Assembly: GCA_026874595.1 (NCBI GenBank)
Contig: CM049306.1
Location: 17,505,019 to 17,569,018 of the forward strand
Direction of reading: 5' to 3'
Length of the DNA: 64,000 nucleotides
DNA from: Sipunculus nudus
Taxonomy: Eukaryota > Annelida > Sipuncula > Golfingiida > Sipunculidae
The notes under the pieces were generated by a model. That model saw only the letters and a list, made by a program, of their open reading frames with translations, made no database searches and was not told where the DNA came from. Below, piece by piece: positions 27,101 through 34,442 of the stretch (position 1 is its first letter; every line of letters begins with the position of its first letter). A program made the translations under genes and the position numbers.

Positions 27101-30100
27101 GTGTCAATATTAGCATACATTTTATGTAATCAGTATTTCAAAGAATGATGATTTTAACAATATCATTTCTTATATCTCTCCCACTATTGTTGAGAGAATT
27201 TCACCTGTTAGATGCTCTCTTAGCATCGAGTTTAATTGTTAAGACTTTGCGTCAATATAAGATAACTGATATTATAATAATTATTAAGTACATTGTGTAA
27301 GTTACTGTATGGTAAATCGCGAAAATGAAACCCTCGAAAAACAATGAAAAAGTGAAAATTGCAAATATTTAACCTCCCAAACCACAGCATATTCTGTATA
27401 TGTTATGAATATGTTACTAAATTAAGAAATAATGCAAATGCATAACAGGCTTGACTTGTTACTTCAGGTTTGAAGAGAGAAAGAAGACAAGACAGGAGAA
27501 ACCTAAAGTTACAGATCCAAAACTGCTGTCCCTACAACAGCAGCTGCAGGAAAAGAGAAGTCAGAGAAAACAGCACCAAGAGAACAGCAAGATCAAGCCA
27601 GACAGAAGCTCAGCACAGAGACTGGCAGCTCTGGGAAAATCAAAGGTCAGTAGTCCAGCAGTGTTTATTGACATACTGCTTAGCCACACCCCTGGATAAC
27701 TTTAAAAATTGAAAGGTGGCTCAGCCACACCCCCTCTTTCTAGATGGACATGTTGCTTATCCACACCCCTTGGTAACTCTTTCTAGATTGGTTGGTTGCT
27801 AAGCTACATCCTACAGTCAAAGTTTTATGACTGAAATGTTGTTTTGCCTTGCCCCTTTGGTCTCGGTTTCTAAGGAATATGAACTTAACAGATGCTTACA
27901 CCTACTTCTAGGATACTGTCCTTAATTATTTTGCAGTGAACTGTAAGTATACAGCATGAATCAATATAACAGTAGAACCACCAATTGCTGGTGTTTCTTT
28001 AGCAAAGGAATCTCCCGACTTAAGGTCCTTATTATAGGATGTGCAGTGAAAATGCTCGAAGTGGCTAGTTATCATTGGTATGTAGATTTCATCTGCAACT
28101 GATACGGAAGTCAGGAGCAATAGGGCTTTGTCATTACAGACAGTGTCTGTTGATGATGCAATGAGGTAAGACACTGCAACTGAGATGTTCTTATTATCCC
28201 TGTGCAAAACAAAGCAGCCATTGTTTTCATAAGGGTGTGGGCATTTGTTTACGCAAGAAAATGGCAATAAACTTTGTTGGATTTTCATTAAATATGACAT
28301 AACAGGTCCATGGTGATCAGACACAATGTTCAATCTTGCTCATTCCAGTCACTCATTGCTTACAAAGGCCACCCCTGCCGTATATGGCCAGGGGTGTTGT
28401 GTATTATAAGCACGGTGCCAAAATTTAGACAGTGGACAGTAGACTGCAATGGACAAGTGAGTCCACTCATCACAAAATTATTAACTTAGCTGCGGTTCAG
28501 GCAATATGTTGGGAAAAAAAAATCTTGCAACCTGGAGCAGCATGTATGGTCATTAGTACTGTCATTTGAAATGCAGGTGGCATCTCTCTCTTGAGCCCCC
28601 CCCCCCCCCCTGATTAATTATATCATATCACGGTTAAGAATTCTTTGGGGTAAGGAAAATCAAATGAGTATGAATTGTGTCAACTTGCTTTCAAAATGGT
28701 GTTTTTAAAGAAATTCAAATGTGGCCAGTCAAAACAAAGTTGACAATTTGATGTGTTTACATACATGATCTTTTACCAATATCTTAAGAAACTAGAATAC
28801 GGGTAGTCGACAAGCGACTACGTGTATCTGCCAAAATCAGAAAAGGACGGGTGAAGTGAGGCATGGATTGAGTGGCAAGGGGAAATAGAGTTACATGTGT
28901 TACATATTAGAATGGATCTCTGCCACATAAACATGATTGTAGGTGGCGCCACCTGTTATTTGAATGAGAAACTATCCAAGATGTATACACATGCAAAATT
29001 TCATGTGGAAAAGTCAAACCACTGCAGAGATATGAGTGATTTTATCCCGCAGCAGACAAACAGATGGACGCTGTGCGAAAGTGGCTGCAGGTGGCGCCAC
29101 CATTTTTGTATATGTTATAAAGCTATCCAAGGGCTACATTTGTGTAAATTTTTTTTCCTGATTGGTCAAACGAGTCGGGAGATATAAGCATTAATGTCTG
29201 CAGCATGAACTTAAATGTAGGTGGCGCCACCTGTCATAAAATCAAGAAAGCTATGCGTGATGTATACGCATGCCGAATTTCAGGTAATTTGATCGAACCA
29301 CTGCAGAGATATGAGTGATTTTAACCCAAGGCAGACAAACAGATGGACGCTGTGCGAAAATGGCTGCAGGTGGCACCACCATTTTTGTGTATGTTATAAA
29401 GCTATCAAAGGGCTACATTTGTTTAAATTTTTTTTCCTGATTGGTCGCACGGTTCCTGAGATATGAGCTTCGATGTCTGCAGCATGAACGTGAAAGTAGG
29501 TGGCGCCACCTGTTATAAAATCAAGAAAGCTATCTAGGATGTATACGCATGCCGAATTTCAGGTGAATTAGTCAAACCACTGCAGAGATATGAGTGATTT
29601 TAACCTAAGGCAGACAAACAGATGGATGCTGTGCAAAAATGGCTGCAGGTGGCGCCACCATTTTTGTATATGTTATAAAGCTATCCAAGGGCTACATTTG
29701 TGTAAAATTTTTTTCCTGATTGGTCAAACGAGTCGGGAGATATAAGCATTAATGTCTGCAGCATGACTTGAATGTAGGTGGCGCCACCTGTCATAAAATC
29801 AAGAAAGCTATGCGTGATGTATACGCATGCCGAATTTCAGGTAATTTGATAGAACCACTGCAGAGATATGAGTGATTTTAACCCAAGGCAGACAAACAGA
29901 TGGACGCTGTGCGAAAATGGCTGCAGGTGGCACCACCATTTTTGTGTATGTTATAAAGCTTTCCAAGGGCTACATTTGTGTAAATTTTTTTTCCTGATTG
30001 GTCGCACGGTTCCTGAGATATGAGCTTCAATGTCTGCAGCATGAACGTGAAAGTAGGTGGCGCCACCTGTTATAAAATCAAGAAAGCTATCTAGGATGTA

Positions 30101-31215
30101 TACGCATGCCGAATTTCAGGTGAATTAGTCAAACCACTGCAGAGATATGAGTGATTTTAACCTAAGGCAGACAAACAGATGGATGCTGTGCAAAAATGGC
30201 TGCAGGTGGCGCCACCATTTTTGTATATGTTGTAAAGCTATCCAAGGCTACATTTGTGTAAAAAAAATTTCCTGATCGGTCAAACAGTTCCCGAGATATG
30301 TGGGTTTATGTGTGGAATCAGACGCACAAACGGACGCTGGGCAGAGAGGAAAGGTCAGAGGTCAAGGTCATTTGGTTAGGCACCATTTCAAATGTGACCC
30401 GATAATTTGTGTAAGTTTCAGAAAAATTCATCCAGTAGTCTCAGAGGAGTTCTCTGGAAACGAACGCGGCCGCGGCGGAACAAGGTCAAAAACATAGTAC
30501 AAGCAAAATTTCGTTTTGGCGGATACAATTAAAGCCAGAAGCACACTGTTTTTTCTTCACAGAAATATCAGTTGATAATATAACTGCTATCTGATTATAA
30601 GCTAGGGTTGCATCACCTGTGTTGAAATATGTTCTGCATACCAAAGTGGTCTTTTCCATTTTTTCTTAGATAAGTCAGCAAGCTCAGTTCTCCAGTTGTC
30701 TATATCATGATTAGCATAAGTCCATTATTTTTCTTTGTCTTCCAGGAAATTTACCTTTCATAATTTGATTTGATTGCATTAATTATATCATGAATGTCAT
30801 CAAATATCTGTCACCAAATGCTGAAATGGTATTTTCACTTTCAATGTTTTATTTCTTGGTCACCTACTTTCATGCACAGAATGGCAAAGAGTGAACATCA
30901 GACCTCTTGGTCTCTTGTTAGTTTTTTTCCAGCCTTGTGTACAATTTACCCAACAGATGGCAGCATGCGGACTTATGAATCTTCCACAGACCCCTATATA
31001 AAGTTACTGCAAAATGTTGTTGGTATCAATGGTGTCACTCTGTCTGCAGAGACTTTTCTCATCACATAACTGTGTTCTTACAGAAAGCCCTGGAGGCCAG
31101 CCGATGGGAGGAGTTAGAACAGACAAAAGAGAGACAAGCCAAGCTCGCTACCTTTGGTATTTCCTCTAGCCAATCAGCTGCCAGAGTGGCTTCCAAAGTT
31201 GCCCTCATTACATGA
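2957..31215 (+). CDS. CFAP99: CFAP99, cilia- and flagella-associated protein 99 (3' part; N-terminus outside window)
   Basis: Exons 2957-3101, 6665-6759, 7681-7793, 8325-8416, 11820-11878, 12377-12484, 13136-13291, 16051-16139, 17642-17846, 18482-18540, 19292-19374, 22237-22289, 22687-22827, 23333-23416, 24534-24613, 27468-27645 and 31084-31215 join with matching phases into 623 codons plus TGA. An optional 36-bp microexon lies at 9201-9236. The first about 118 residues are a globular helical part (includes SGCVRFR, FCYLALFRLEELG, WMKDEWGKLYEHSF). Next comes a Pro-rich linker (KPRPRSVPMPEP, residues 157-168). From about residue 175 the chain is highly charged and predicted coiled coil (LDEQLAEIERRRLEGKLSHE, EEMKQKLELIRQIRAME). 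This layout matches what I know of CFAP99, an axonemal protein of motile cilia and sperm flagella whose exact role is poorly defined. There is no enzyme motif. The first exon starts in phase 0 in mid-protein with no usable ATG, so at least one 5' exon lies to the left. The family call comes from recognition, not a search. Confidence 0.85.
3215..4115 (-). repeat. hairpin-ended repeat family with about 340-bp internal tandem units
   Basis: The left edge holds the family's terminal hairpin in inverted form (AACTCAGCTGACTG... GTCATCTGAGCT). Inside, two full units and one partial unit repeat from about 3300, 3646 and 3986, each with CTGTTAACCA, GGAGGTC/TTAGG and TTTGCATGCATATT blocks. The right end is degraded. 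A related single copy lies at 10577-11300. Confidence 0.7.
4934..4972. repeat. CATA/TA microsatellite
   Basis: CATACATACATACATA followed by TATATATATTTATATATA. Simple-sequence DNA in a CFAP99 intron. Confidence 0.85.
5326..5575. repeat. degenerate minisatellite with palindromic units
   Basis: About five units of 40-60 bp built on GCAGGTGCTTAGCTAGCAAA, CAGTGCATATTTAA and TATGCAGG. The unit contains GCATATTTAATATGC-like palindromes, so each repeat can form a small cruciform. Confidence 0.75.
5894..6230. mobile_element. MITE with about 35-bp terminal inverted repeats
   Basis: The left end (GGCCAAAATAAAAAAAAG, TATGGTTCTCAGGCAC) and the right end (GTGCCTGAGAACCATACC, TTTTGGCCC) are inverted repeats with few mismatches. 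The 337-bp element has no ORF. Flanking TA/CTA could be a short target duplication. The superfamily is not determined. Confidence 0.8.
6665..6759 (+). CDS. CFAP99: CFAP99 exon
   Basis: 95 bp between TTCACTTGCAG and GTAAGT. It encodes FCYLALFRLEELGMGHF followed by RRFVRTQDINKMYL (residues 49-80 of the part seen). The FCYLALF...LEELG segment is one of the most recognisable parts of the family. It ends in phase 0. Confidence 0.88.
7681..7793 (+). CDS. CFAP99: CFAP99 exon
   Basis: 113 bp after GTCTTCAG, donor GTAACC. It encodes FLRFLTDDKNIRTWMKDEW, then GKLYEHSFVQTTLLSPIL plus two bases of an Arg codon. The Trp-rich WMKDEW motif is the end of the N-terminal globular part. Confidence 0.87.
8325..8416 (+). 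CDS. CFAP99: CFAP99 exon
   Basis: 92 bp between CCTATTCTAG and GTAAGA. It completes Arg and encodes WQPELQEFISELKEKIDNKL, then KPKKKELPST. It ends one base into the next codon, so it can join in frame either to the microexon at 9201 or to the exon at 11820. Confidence 0.86.
9201..9236 (+). CDS. possible 36-bp cassette microexon of CFAP99
   Basis: 36 bp bounded by a good acceptor (TTTTTTATTCTCAG) and a GTGCTT donor. It enters and leaves in phase 1, so it adds exactly 12 residues (AAIKAFQREQSS) without shifting the frame. Its AIKAF core resembles EIKAF at the start of the next exon, which would fit a partial exon duplication. There is no transcript evidence here, so it may be a chance match. 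Confidence 0.4.
10577..11300 (-). mobile_element. hairpin-ended repeat element, minus orientation
   Basis: The left edge TTTTTAGCTCAGCTGACTGA and the right edge TTTAGCTGAGC..GAGACCCATGGGTC are the inverted 3' and 5' ends of the family seen at 32513, 42300 and 52114. Inside are poly-C/poly-A, a copy of the 3.3-kb repeat unit and AGGTCAAGGTCA (near 11110). Confidence 0.72.
11820..11878 (+). CDS. CFAP99: CFAP99 exon, proline-rich linker
   Basis: 59 bp between TAATTTCAG and GTAAGT. It encodes EIKAFNLTKPRPRSVPMPEP, the start of the Pro-rich hinge between the globular part and the coiled coil. Enters in phase 1 and ends in phase 0. Confidence 0.88.
12377..12484 (+). CDS. CFAP99: CFAP99 exon
   Basis: 108 bp (36 whole codons) between GCTTTACAG and GTAAGT. 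It encodes IPKLHKHKPVPATTYVASRE and then a charged helix, KEQLSEMKEKNRRKAE, where the coiled-coil part begins. Confidence 0.88.
13136..13291 (+). CDS. CFAP99: CFAP99 exon upstream of the giant minisatellite
   Basis: 156 bp (52 whole codons) between TATTATAAAG and GTGAGT. It includes ERLMEASRSQFNCANTRKSE and EEERKLDFECHKSNPVPHTM. The donor lies only about 27 bp before a 2.6-kb array of 22-bp repeats in the following intron. Confidence 0.87.
13319..15930. repeat. 2.6-kb minisatellite, about 119 copies of a 22-bp unit
   Basis: Three 22-bp variants alternate: TGTCCATCAAGTGTGTAAGA(AA), TGTTCATCAAGTGTGTAAGA(AA) and TGTCAGTCAAGTGTATAAAA(AA). They follow higher-order patterns of 66 or 88 bp (A-B-C, A-A-C, A-A-B-C). 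The last 400 bp are more diverged (units shortened to CATCAGTGTAAGAAATGT). The array begins 27 bp after the exon donor at 13291. Confidence 0.97.
16051..16139 (+). CDS. CFAP99: CFAP99 exon
   Basis: 89 bp after TTTATTTTACAG, donor GTGAGT. It encodes SENIPIKLNTAAILREGKLY followed by QRKEDDEIR plus two bases of Lys. It lies 120 bp after the end of the minisatellite. Confidence 0.87.
17642..17846 (+). CDS. CFAP99: CFAP99 exon, longest coiled-coil exon
   Basis: 205 bp between TTGCTGTACAG and GTAGGT. It carries the best-conserved stretch: LERLEAGEKDASAFLDWQSR, MRKQDLDEQLAEIERRRLEG and KLSHEEAILARQ. It is a heptad-like charged helix and corresponds to residues 286-354 of the part seen. Confidence 0.9.
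18482..18540 (+). CDS. CFAP99: CFAP99 exon with repeat-duplicated donor
   Basis: 59 bp encoding AHRMMQEFLQQKLKEEQLM plus two bases of Arg. Its donor GTTAGC is the first base run of a 28-35 bp tandem repeat, so AG/GTTAGC-like donors recur in the intron that follows. Confidence 0.85.
18541..18645. repeat. short tandem repeat that includes a CFAP99 splice donor
   Basis: Three to four units of 28-35 bp (GTTAGCCTGTG...ATCAGGGCTGAG) start exactly at the exon-intron boundary, so donor-like AG/GTTAGC occurs again at 18569 and, less exactly, further on. Confidence 0.8.
18925..19147. repeat. about 62-bp tandem repeat, 3.6 copies
   Basis: Units hold TTGATTCTTGTCAGAGCCAT, ATTATCATGCATTGATAT and TTGTCAGAG blocks. 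They are diverged by about 15-20 percent by eye. Confidence 0.8.
19226..19285. repeat. 17-bp tandem repeat just before an acceptor
   Basis: About 3.5 copies of TTATATGTTATACTGTG end six bases before the AG of the exon at 19292. Confidence 0.88.
19292..19374 (+). CDS. CFAP99: CFAP99 exon
   Basis: 83 bp after GTTGACTGTAG, donor GTCAGA. It completes Arg and encodes ELVGQVMEGHQNAKEAKKKL followed by QEYKAKI. A 17-bp tandem repeat occupies the place where branch point and polypyrimidine tract would be. Confidence 0.86.
19653..20512 (-). pseudogene. internally deleted Tigger/pogo-type (CENP-B-like) transposase
   Basis: Reads from ATG at 20512. The MPKRKRCEINVSLKRDICLY start and the RQTVSGILSNKDKW segment form the CENP-B-type helix-turn-helix. 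A second DNA-binding helical part follows (EEALTLWLKDIVAHGAIVST and DILREKAKELGQQLGI). An in-frame TGA interrupts it at 20410-20408, probably a former Trp codon. Near 20150-20165 the frame jumps directly to FIRQAWNEVSEQTIANCF, which normally follows the DDE catalytic domain. The whole catalytic domain is therefore missing. The C-terminal part, with an acidic DDDDSEDE stretch, ends at TAA (19655-19653). It lies antisense in a CFAP99 intron. A minus-strand AATAAA follows near 19512. It cannot encode an active transposase, but an HTH-only peptide is conceivable. Confidence 0.82.
20602..21075. repeat. four-copy tandem repeat of about 145 bp
   Basis: CAGTGATTTTCTTT...CGATATCCCAAAGAGAATAC recurs at 20602, 20749, 20894 and 21033 (spacing 147, 145 and 139). 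Each unit includes GATGGATCTTTCTCAAAT and ATATGGC(TAC)CAGAGCACA. It directly abuts the 5' end of the Tigger remnant and may be part of its insertion. Confidence 0.88.
21369..21455. mobile_element. partial Tigger-type MITE
   Basis: CAGTGAAACCTGTTTTATGA plus GGTGGTCTAATTAGACAGG match one half of the complete element at 23479. The other terminus is missing. Confidence 0.65.
22237..22289 (+). CDS. CFAP99: CFAP99 exon
   Basis: 53 bp between TTACAATAG and GTATGT. It encodes (V)QEVTAENKELMRQALEE. The intron before it contains the antisense Tigger remnant and its neighbouring repeats. Confidence 0.84.
22687..22827 (+). CDS. CFAP99: CFAP99 exon
   Basis: 141 bp (47 whole codons) between TTATTTTAAG and GTCAGT. 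It encodes AEEEMKQKLELIRQIRAMEA, then VPVVRQKLVDITETAGHGLL and SEMSIAE. The Pro/Val break after RAMEA interrupts the coiled coil. Confidence 0.87.
23333..23416 (+). CDS. CFAP99: CFAP99 exon
   Basis: 84 bp (28 whole codons) between TTTTTTGTTAAG and GTTAAT. It encodes LKERLSLLAVANQHEEEEKR followed by DGILASKQ. Confidence 0.86.
23479..23656. mobile_element. 178-bp Tigger/pogo-type MITE with TA duplication
   Basis: Termini CAGTGGAACCTGTCT and AAAACAGGTTTCACTG are inverted repeats, flanked on both sides by TA. Inside are several ATAAGACCA(CC)-type repeats. CAGTGGAACCT ends and TA target sites are those of Tc1/mariner pogo-Tigger elements. The nearby transposase remnant at 19653 is a possible relative of its former helper. 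Confidence 0.87.
24534..24613 (+). CDS. CFAP99: CFAP99 exon
   Basis: 80 bp between TACTTTCCAG and GTGCGT. It encodes AKEQKLMDTLDTIAKHRTEL, then SKAAAI plus two bases of Arg. It is followed by a 2.8-kb intron largely filled by degenerate tandem repeats. Confidence 0.86.
24780..26600. repeat. degenerate tandem array of about 300-330 bp units
   Basis: About five units start near 25036, 25328, 25649, 25954 and 26284. Each has a GTCATCTCAGATG-like start, TATGTCTGTCTGTTT, CTACAGGCCACAGTTTTGCA and CATAAACTATAGCTCA blocks. A perfect AGGTCA-A-AGGTCA direct repeat occurs at 24918-24930. Open frames here are by-products of the repeat. Confidence 0.8.
27468..27645 (+). CDS. CFAP99: CFAP99 exon
   Basis: 178 bp between TTACTTCAG and GTCAGT. 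It encodes FEERKKTRQEKPKVTDPKLL, then SLQQQLQEKRSQRKQHQENS and KIKPDRSSAQRLAALGKSK. It is strongly basic (residues 521-580 of the part seen). Confidence 0.87.
27670..27815. repeat. short degenerate tandem repeat with CACACCCC motif
   Basis: Three units of about 55-60 bp (GCTTAGCCACACCCCTGG, CTCAGCCACACCCCCTC, CTTATCCACACCCCTTGG) just inside the intron after the exon ending at 27645. Confidence 0.75.
28792..30529 (-). mobile_element. Helentron-like non-autonomous element G1 with 278-bp core repeats
   Basis: Read on the minus strand it starts TTGTATCCGCC and ends with a 7-bp-stem hairpin (GTAGTCG-loop-CGACTAC, 28803-28821) followed 10 bases later by CTAG, as Helitron 3' ends do. The core has five copies of a 278-279 bp unit marked by the palindrome AGGTGGCGCCACCT at 28941, 29219, 29498, 29776 and 30055. 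Alternate copies are more alike, so a 557-bp higher-order period exists. No Rep/helicase ORF. AGGTCA-G-AGGTCA-AGGTCA lies near 30352. It occupies the last CFAP99 intron. Confidence 0.78.
31084..31215 (+). CDS. CFAP99: CFAP99 terminal coding exon
   Basis: Starts in phase 0 after GTGTTCTTACAG. It encodes KALEASRWEELEQTKERQAK and then LATFGISSSQSAARVASKVA, and stops at TGA (31213-31215). It is separated from the previous exon by 3.4 kb that contain a whole Helentron-like element. Confidence 0.87.
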   Translation, partial: KALEASRWEELEQTKERQAKLATFGISSSQSAARVASKVALIT

Positions 31216-31315
31216 TCGTCACTTTACATAATCATGGCTCACCAGAAAAAAAATCATATATATGTATTGTATATAAAACTAATACATTATCAAATTGTTA
31301 TGCGTGTTGACATGC

Positions 31316-31321
31316 AATAAA
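31316..31321 (+). promoter_or_regulatory. probable CFAP99 polyadenylation signal
   Basis: Canonical AATAAA 101 bp after the CFAP99 stop codon, in AT-rich sequence. Further AATAAA-like strings lie near 31534. The first is the likely site. Confidence 0.7.
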
Positions 31322-31801
31322 AGTGTGATTTTATCAGACTGTATTTATTTATGGCTCCTGTAGCTAAATTCAATTGAAAGAGGATGTTTTAAGAAATATA
31401 TGTCATGGACAAGACTTGTCATTTTATGTCATCAAATAGGTCTTCCTCTAATTAAAAAAATCACGTACCTTAACCATGTTATCTATAGTTTTCATTCTCA
31501 TATATGAAACAGTATTATCTACAATTTCATTCAATAAAAAATAATGCCATTAAAAATTTTTTAGAGTGTAAAGAGTTATTAAGATGTGTATGTATACTGT
31601 TTATATATGAAATGTGATGATAAAACTCCAAGGAACCATGATAAAAAATATATAACTACACTCAGTGTAGCACTCGCTCAATTCAATACATGCCAGTGTA
31701 TATCAGGGGGCGTAGCCAGGGGGGGCCGCAGGGTGCCATGGCCCCCCCCCCCCCCCGTGTCACATCCAGTACTCGCCGTCCTTCGGAATTTCACTTAATC
31801 T

Positions 31802-31804
<3 letters not shown>

Positions 31805-31841
<37 letters not shown>
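31805..31841. repeat. (AT)n microsatellite
   Basis: About 17 AT dinucleotides inside the composite element. Confidence 0.95.
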
Positions 31842-31843
<2 letters not shown>

Positions 31844-32512
31844 TTAAATTGCCTTTGCTATCAGTGGCGCATCCAGAGCGGGCACCTTCGGCGCGCGGCC
31901 CCCTGTTGAGCTGCAGTATCTCTCATTTTATCTAATTTCCCAATTTCCATGATTAATTTTCCTTTTTCATATTTTTTATCATTAATTATCAATTGGATTT
32001 TATTAAAGTTATCTGCAGTTAATTACTTTCAAATTTATTAGTTGAGTATAAGGAAATTTATTAACAGCTGCAGAACAACTGCAGAACAACAGGCCTGGAT
32101 GGGGTCGACCATGAACAATCTCATGGCTGTGGTGATATTGGTACTCGAACTCAAGGTCTGTGCTCTTAGGAGTCCTGTGTGCTGTCGAGACTACGAACCC
32201 CTGGTAAAATGCAAAGTTTAACATAAGACTTCAACACATCAGTTATTTCACTCCGAGCTTTGTATTTAAAGATAATATTTTGCGCCTTTGCGCCATTGAC
32301 TTGTTTGGAAATATTAAATATTATAACTCTCCACAGTTTGACTACATAACACAAAGAAATAATGGAACAGTTTTTCAGGAAGAGGAAATCCTCATTTTTT
32401 GGTGAAAATGTCCTCAAAATGTCCTCCTTACATTGCATATCCCCCTCACACCCTCCCCATGTACCTGTAACTAACCTTAATCAAACCATGGATCATAATC
32501 AGAAATTAAAAA

Positions 32513-34375
32513 CAAGGGACCCATGGCTCACTGTGCTCAGCTGATGTTGACCTTGAAGGTAAAAATCTAAAATAATATTAAATGGAGATAAAGTGTAGGA
32601 GGAAGAGGTAATAAAGGCCATGGTTGGTTTATATGATTGGTTTATATGGATGAGCAAGAAATTGTTGCAACTAATATTTTGTGACCTGACCATGTGTTTC
32701 CTAATGTTGAAACTGAAGCATGTGAGCAGTTTGTGAACAAATGATCTGTACTATTACCATGATCATTAGTTGGCTTTTTGATTAACTGTTGACATTTCAG
32801 CAGTTTACACATTTGTTCAATTGAATCTATTTTTTTTTTGTATAATATATATTATTTAACATATATGTATTTTTTTTAAATGTATACAGTTGAAATATAA
32901 TTAATTAACAACATAAAACAAGGCAAACAAAGCCTGATCTCAAATTCTGCTGAGGCAGAAAAATAATGAACAAATTTTTGTATATTAAATCCTCATTTTT
33001 TTATCACATCAATTTTTTTTATTTAAGTTTATATTTCTATACATATCCAATATAACATATATCTGAATATAAAAGCTGATTCATAATTCTCAATTGTATC
33101 ATTATAAATTTCAATCTTGTCAGATAACACCACATCATGCATACATGTTTATTTGTTTTTTACCACAAAAATATGTCTTTTAAATCTGCAAAACAATAAA
33201 TTAATAAAAATAATACTTGATTTAGATTTCACAATTTTTAATTGTGTCTTTATTTTTCCATAATGTGCTTCATATTTTAAGCATACTGATGGGTTCAATT
33301 ATATTTGTTAAAATCATTAAAAGAAAACTGATTTCTTTAAAAATGCTACATTACACAACATTGCATCTTCTGGATTACACCTTGAATTACTTTTTCAAGG
33401 AAAGTTTTTGCATATCAGAGTGGAAACAGCATTACAATTAAGGAGATACAGTGAAAACAATAACAATTACTGCATTACACTTGGTGGGTTGGGTTTGGGG
33501 GGGGGGGGGGGGTGATTGGGGTGGTGATATGAGAATAACTGTACACCTGTCACAGCAGGGGATCTCCCCCAGTGACTATAGAAACCCTGGCATAGCTGAC
33601 TTCTAGTGACCTGGAGTGGGACCCTGCATCTGTAATCTGTAATCAAAGCAAATGACTACAATAGAGCCAAGAAAAAAATCAATAACTAGCTTAATTTTCA
33701 AGCTTTTATTTTCAAATTTCAGATTTAAACAAATTAAATGTTTATGTTTTCATGCTGTGAAAATTAAATCAATGCTACTTGCAGGAAAAAAATGTGCCAT
33801 GGTCAAAGTTGGGCAAAATTTAAGGTACTGATTTTATTTTTATGCTAATAACTTAAAAAATTTACAAAATTCAGATCTAATTTTGGGTATACAATTGAAT
33901 CTTAATTAAACAATTATACACTTGGGAAAATAAGACTAGTTACAAAATTTTTCATGTTAAGTGAGTAAATATTTTTCCTGATTTTTTACAAAGTCCATTA
34001 TGTTTGGGCCCATAACTTAAAGAATTTACACTTAATAGACTTAATATCTGGCATGTACATAGGAACTATATAGAGAAATATTTTTTGTAAATATGAGGAA
34101 AAACAGATGAGTGGTTTTGCTATTAGGCAGTCCTGAAGTGTGAAAATAGGATTTTAATAAAAAATTGAGGTTTTTCCTTAATTTCTCAAAGGAAGGAAGT
34201 CGCAAAGACCCAGTTTTTGGTTTGGTAGGAGATCTTGGGGACATCTAACATTATGCTGAATTTGGGATTTCTAGGTCTTACGATTTCAAAACGTGCCACA
34301 TCTACAGACGGACGGACGATGGACAATTGACCACGACTATAGCTCAGATGACTTATAGTCAGCTGAGCTAAAAAT
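32513..34375 (+). mobile_element. hairpin-ended repeat element (complete copy)
   Basis: Starts CAAGGGACCCATGGCTCA and ends with a 13-bp-stem hairpin (AGCTCAGATGACT, 3-nt loop, AGTCAGCTGAGCT) then AAAAAT. Subterminal GCTCAGCTGA and TCAGCTGAGC are inverted. The interior is AT-rich with poly-G and has no coding capacity. It is nested in the element 31704-34437. Confidence 0.75.
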
Positions 34376-34442
34376 CATATTTTTATACACTAAAACCACT
34401 GATCATGGCCCCCTCCCTCAATCCTGGCTACGCCCTGTATAT

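Larger units (their letters stand above)
31704..34437. mobile_element. composite DNA transposon with 5-bp duplication, containing nested insertions
   Basis: Ends CAGGGGGCGTAGCCAG and CTGGCTACGCCCTG are inverted repeats, flanked on both sides by TATAT (31699-31703 and 34438-34442). Inside are poly-C, an (AT)n run, a CAGTGGCGCATCCAG end of another element at 31863 and a complete hairpin-ended element at 32513-34375. No transposase is recognisable. Confidence 0.8.

Noticed and set aside
27926-28333. 135-codon open frame on the minus strand
   Set aside because: Intronic, no recognised motif, composition like the surrounding non-coding DNA, and no splice-consistent partner exons.
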